64,000 nt of DNA from Sipunculus nudus. Its lineage: Eukaryota; Annelida; Sipuncula; Golfingiida; Sipunculidae. The notes beneath the pieces were generated by a model that saw only the letters and a program-made list of their open reading frames with translations, did not search any database and was not told where the DNA came from. Both the position numbers and the translations under genes were made by a program. Location: NCBI GenBank assembly GCA_026874595.1, contig CM049307.1, positions 78,532,643 to 78,596,642 of the forward strand. Direction: 5' to 3'. Within the stretch, counting starts at the first letter, position 1. Every line of letters begins with the position of its first letter. Shown piece after piece: positions 60,526 to 64,000 of this stretch.

Positions 60526-62936
60526 ATAGCTGTTCATATTATAGGGAAAATGTACGGAACTCTTGTATGGCACGGGATGAGCGTAAAAGGGCGTTCCCAC
60601 TTCCATGAATTGATCTCCGGTTGCGCTACCAACAGGTAACAAATTTCCGCGCATTTCGGCCCAGATAACATGATGATGCATAAGTTGAATCAGACACGAA
60701 GCATTACCTAGCTGTTACGAGTTCATAACAATAAATCTGCAGTTTGTGTCAAAGGAGCCACTAGTTACAACGAATAACAAAGAACCACCGAGCCTGCTAC
60801 GAACATCATAGGCATTCGAAACGATATATAGCGAACACATGCGAGCTACGCATCAGTAAGCATTCTTGCGGTCCACTAGAAATAAGCTGCTACGCTTCAT
60901 AACGTTATATGTTTGGGGGGGGGGGGGGGCTATTTAAATGAGGCGTGAAAGAGGTTTGCATCACTCGGAGTCAAACACTTGTATTCTTCACGTTATTTCA
61001 CTGGCAAAATATGGACGAGCTTATACAAGGGCGTATAGGATATTAAGTGATCGTAAGATACACTGCTCATATGACGTTCACACGCTGGACATAGGACATT
61101 CACATTTTGCCTATTATAGTAGAATATCAAAATATAATATAATCAGCGTGGGTGTTAATATCCTTTGAGTGTGTGAATGTCACATGATGCGTGGGTGAAT
61201 TCCCGATGAGGTCATATTTTCTGGGATATACCAGAGATCAAGGTTGTGTTCAAACAGTGTATTTTTATCCGTTTTAAAATATCCATACCAAGAGTGATCT
61301 ATTAAACATGCTTCTATCTTCACCTTGAGCAGTGTGTTAATGGAAACATGTGAGCCTTTTAGAACTGTTTGTGTCTGGCTGTGTTCGTGGATTTATCAGT
61401 TATCAAAATTGTGTGAAACACAACCTATTTTGAACTGTATTTCAGATATCTAATTTTCATACAAAGCGATACATCGCCCATATGCTTCCACATTTACATA
61501 TTGTTTCTGGGACATTTAGATGCAGGTATGTGAGGCATTGTAAAACATAAACCGAGTGTGCGAGTCTGAAATGATTGTGTGTGAATGCCCTACGAGATGC
61601 TTGTGAGTGCTGTGTGCGGCGCCATGGGCACACAAGGATTGAAGGGGCCATATGCACGTAGATTGACATTGATTTTTGAAACGCGAAAGAATATATATTG
61701 ATAATTATAAAGAATGAGAGCCTCTTTCAACAAATTATGTTAAAATATTCATTCATTTTTAATGTTACAAAAGCTGGTTCAGGAGTGTCCAACCTGCATA
61801 TTAGTCATTTTTGTTTCGCAGGAGCTCTTGATTGCTTTTAAACAGCAGAACTTGCCTGACGTCAGAAAGATCAGTTGATTGTTATAATAAATCAATTATG
61901 ATGATTACATGGGCTCATTTACTGTCATTTGGTAGTGGTAACTGCGGATAATTGTATCGATGTAAAGCAAATTCTGCATTATAGAGATGATATTCTTTGT
62001 GCAGCTGCAAACATAGGAGGGCGCACATGAATATTCAATGAGCATAGGGTTTGTGTATCAAGCAATTACTTTTTAATTATCAGGGGATGGGCTGGTTTTA
62101 TTATATGTTTTTCAAGTTGTTAACATTCCATATAAAATATCTGAATTTATAAACGCTACATTAGAGTGTAATTTCTACCGGACTAAACTATGTTTATCCA
62201 TGTTAAGACTGCGAAATCACGCTGTCACCGGGTACCTATCAGCAATGAAAATTATACTACTAACTGAATATTCCTTTGTGTCGCAGATGTAATGTGTATG
62301 AAGATATTTTTGAGTAAGAGCTTGCAGAAATTAGAGGGGAATGGGGGGTTATGAGAAAAATGGCTTCGTATATGAACATGCTATGTGGAGTTTCCGATTA
62401 GTAGCGTGTAAGGGGCAGTCATGAACGGATTCTCATGAAATTTCAGGGCATTTCGGGAATGGGCATTTCGGATTGTGGATCAAGCATATTCTCCCCATTC
62501 AGGGCTTTATCAAGTAATATTTACAAATGCACGAATGAACATTGGAATCTTGGCAAAAAATAAGTGAATGCAGAAAAGGTCCAGCCTCATGCTCCGCGCA
62601 GTGTGTCCTGGCCATCTTTTCAAGTCACGGTCGAGCACTCAGAACCTGCAAGTGACATTGTCTAATGGTTATCTGCAATATGGCTTGTGCACACCAGCAA
62701 TTTCAAATAATAGCACAGCTGCAGAGTAACTCTAAGAGTTACATATATAACCTACGAAATTTAACAATTCGTCAAAATGTTTTGAACCGACTCAAAGCTA
62801 AAAATCGATGTCTTCGTATCGGAGGCCCCCATTCGTAGAACTGTTATAATCATTGTGTTTCCTCATTTACGACTCGGTTGCCCATTGGTTGGACCTGTGT
62901 CCAAAAGGTATCGTGTCTAGAATTAGTCAAACAGAT

Positions 62937-62940
<4 letters not shown>
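60526..62940. other. No gene seen
   Basis: Intergenic sequence with a G run at 60915-60928. No supported coding or repeat feature. Confidence 0.4.

Positions 62941-62980
<40 letters not shown>
62941..62980. repeat. (TA)n microsatellite at the SINE tail
   Basis: Forty bases of TA directly next to the T14 run that is the complement of the SINE A-tail. Confidence 0.9.
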
Positions 62981-62989
<9 letters not shown>

Positions 62990-63150
62990 TTTTTACGAAG
63001 ACATATTGCTCAGGGGAAAATACAGGGCCGATTTGGGATTCGAACCCATGTCGGTGGCGCAAATGCCCGGCGTTCCAACCGCTTCGCCAGAAAAGCTAAC
63101 TTCACTAGCGAGACAGTTCGGTCCGCTTTTATGTCACCCCGTAACATATA
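62981..63150 (-). mobile_element. tRNA-derived SINE, full-length-looking copy
   Basis: On the minus strand an A box TGGCGAAGCGGTTGGA (63089-63074) and a B box GGGTTCGAATCCC (63047-63035) lie about 30 bases apart, as in a tRNA-like RNA polymerase III promoter. They are followed by a body ending in ...TGTCTTCGT and an A14 tail (62981-62994). About 60 bases precede the A box, so the head is longer than a plain tRNA. Transcription by Pol III and reverse transcription by a LINE partner are inferred from the family type. Confidence 0.75.
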
Positions 63151-63267
63151 CCCTCTTAAGAGCGTTCTGCTATCAGAACAAGACTAATTATCACAGGAGT
63201 CACACTTTGGTGAGTTTATTCCCTGGGCCACAAAGTTTACCGTCATCCTGGACGAGCCCCCATTTTG

Positions 63268-63408
63268 TTACGAAGACAAATTGCTCAGGGGAAAATACTG
63301 GGCCGATTGAATACGGTGGCACACATGTCCGGCGCTCCAACCGCTTCGCCAGAAAAGCAAGCTTCACTAGCGCAACAGTTCGGTCCGCTTATGTCACCCC
63401 GTTACAAT
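63268..63408 (-). mobile_element. Second copy of the same SINE, B box deleted
   Basis: Matches 62995-63147 over most of its length (CGAAGACA-ATTGCTCAGG, then CCAACCGCTTCGCCAGAAAA, then CAGTTCGGTCCGCTT) but lacks the bases that contain the B box, so it could not be transcribed from its internal promoter. No A-tail is present at its end. Confidence 0.75.
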
Positions 63409-64000
63409 ATACAATATATATATATACACACACGTACAACATTCGATTCAATCTGGCTATATAGCTCAAAACCTCTCTCTCCCTAACACACACACACCCT
63501 CACACATAATCTTGCTTGTTGTATTAGCAACACATTCATACATCAACGGATCATCGAAAGGGATTAAAGGGGAAACATTGTAAAACAAATACAAAATAAA
63601 CAAAGTGTACACTGCATTAATCATGTGACCTGGTCGGTCATTGAAATGCAAACACCTCCTTATGAAATACCTGTAGTGTATATGTGTATGTATTTCAATC
63701 CGTACGAATTAATATGTTTACCAAACTATTTTGTTTTATATTATATGCAATGTGATGCTGCATTCAGGTGTTTTCAATTTCCAAGTTAAAAATCCAATCC
63801 TGTTACCTGCTTTTTTTAATTCAGCAACATTTTACTAGTCCTTTTATCCGAGCCATAATCAACCTAGCTTTTTAACTAAACCATGTGGCAACAAATGGTA
63901 TTATACAGTGTTATACTTCATCTTTTATACATTATTAAAATATGGATGTGTTAATATCTGAACTGGAAAAATATTAAGTGTATGTATATACCTTGACAAC
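63409..64000. other. No gene seen
   Basis: Short TA and CA tracts (63414-63433) followed by AT-rich sequence to the window edge. Confidence 0.4.

Overview
This is AT-rich animal nuclear DNA, most likely from a mollusc and plausibly a bivalve (inference). Genes are sparse and contain introns. Long (TA)n microsatellites occur roughly every 2-4 kb, and most other recognisable sequence is transposon debris. The gene types present fit such a genome: a methuselah-like GPCR with a cysteine-rich ectodomain, an ankyrin/SOCS-box protein, and decayed RecQ-like helicase exons. Nothing looks prokaryotic.

Layout. 1-2319 is the 3' half of a Ty3/Gypsy-type pol gene (RT end, RNase H, integrase, then an unusual C-terminal CCHC zinc knuckle) with two in-frame stops; it runs off the left edge. 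2320-11200 holds dispersed repeats and two inverted-repeat elements (7160-8057, pogo-like with TA target duplication; 8804-9690). 11225-13453 is the best gene in the window: an intact, single-exon 742-aa seven-transmembrane receptor. 14281-15513 is a second pogo/Tigger-like element that still carries a reverse-strand fragment of the transposase CENPB-type DNA-binding domain. 17891-18611 is a hAT-like element. 19262-19521 and 20236-20436 (minus) are two decayed copies of the same RecQ-like helicase exon. 25756-27600 and 30720-32815 are two different families of diverged tandem repeats, separated by a short 150-bp array and a 415-bp hAT-type MITE with a perfect 8-bp target duplication.

33233-37139 is a multi-exon ankyrin-repeat and SOCS-box gene, a presumed substrate adaptor of an elongin/cullin ubiquitin ligase. 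Downstream are a recent 269-bp tandem duplication (39890-40427), nested DNA transposons (48415-51578), an inverted unit of the 26-kb satellite (53185-53640), a GC-rich inverted-repeat element (54400-55877), an apparently orphan heat-shock-type promoter on the minus strand (56875-56960), a possible signal-peptide exon (about 58191-58266), and two copies of a tRNA-derived SINE (62981-63410).

The genes do not form a pathway. They are unrelated single genes in repeat-dense DNA. Splice sites, transposon classes and promoter calls were all read by eye, with no search or alignment run.
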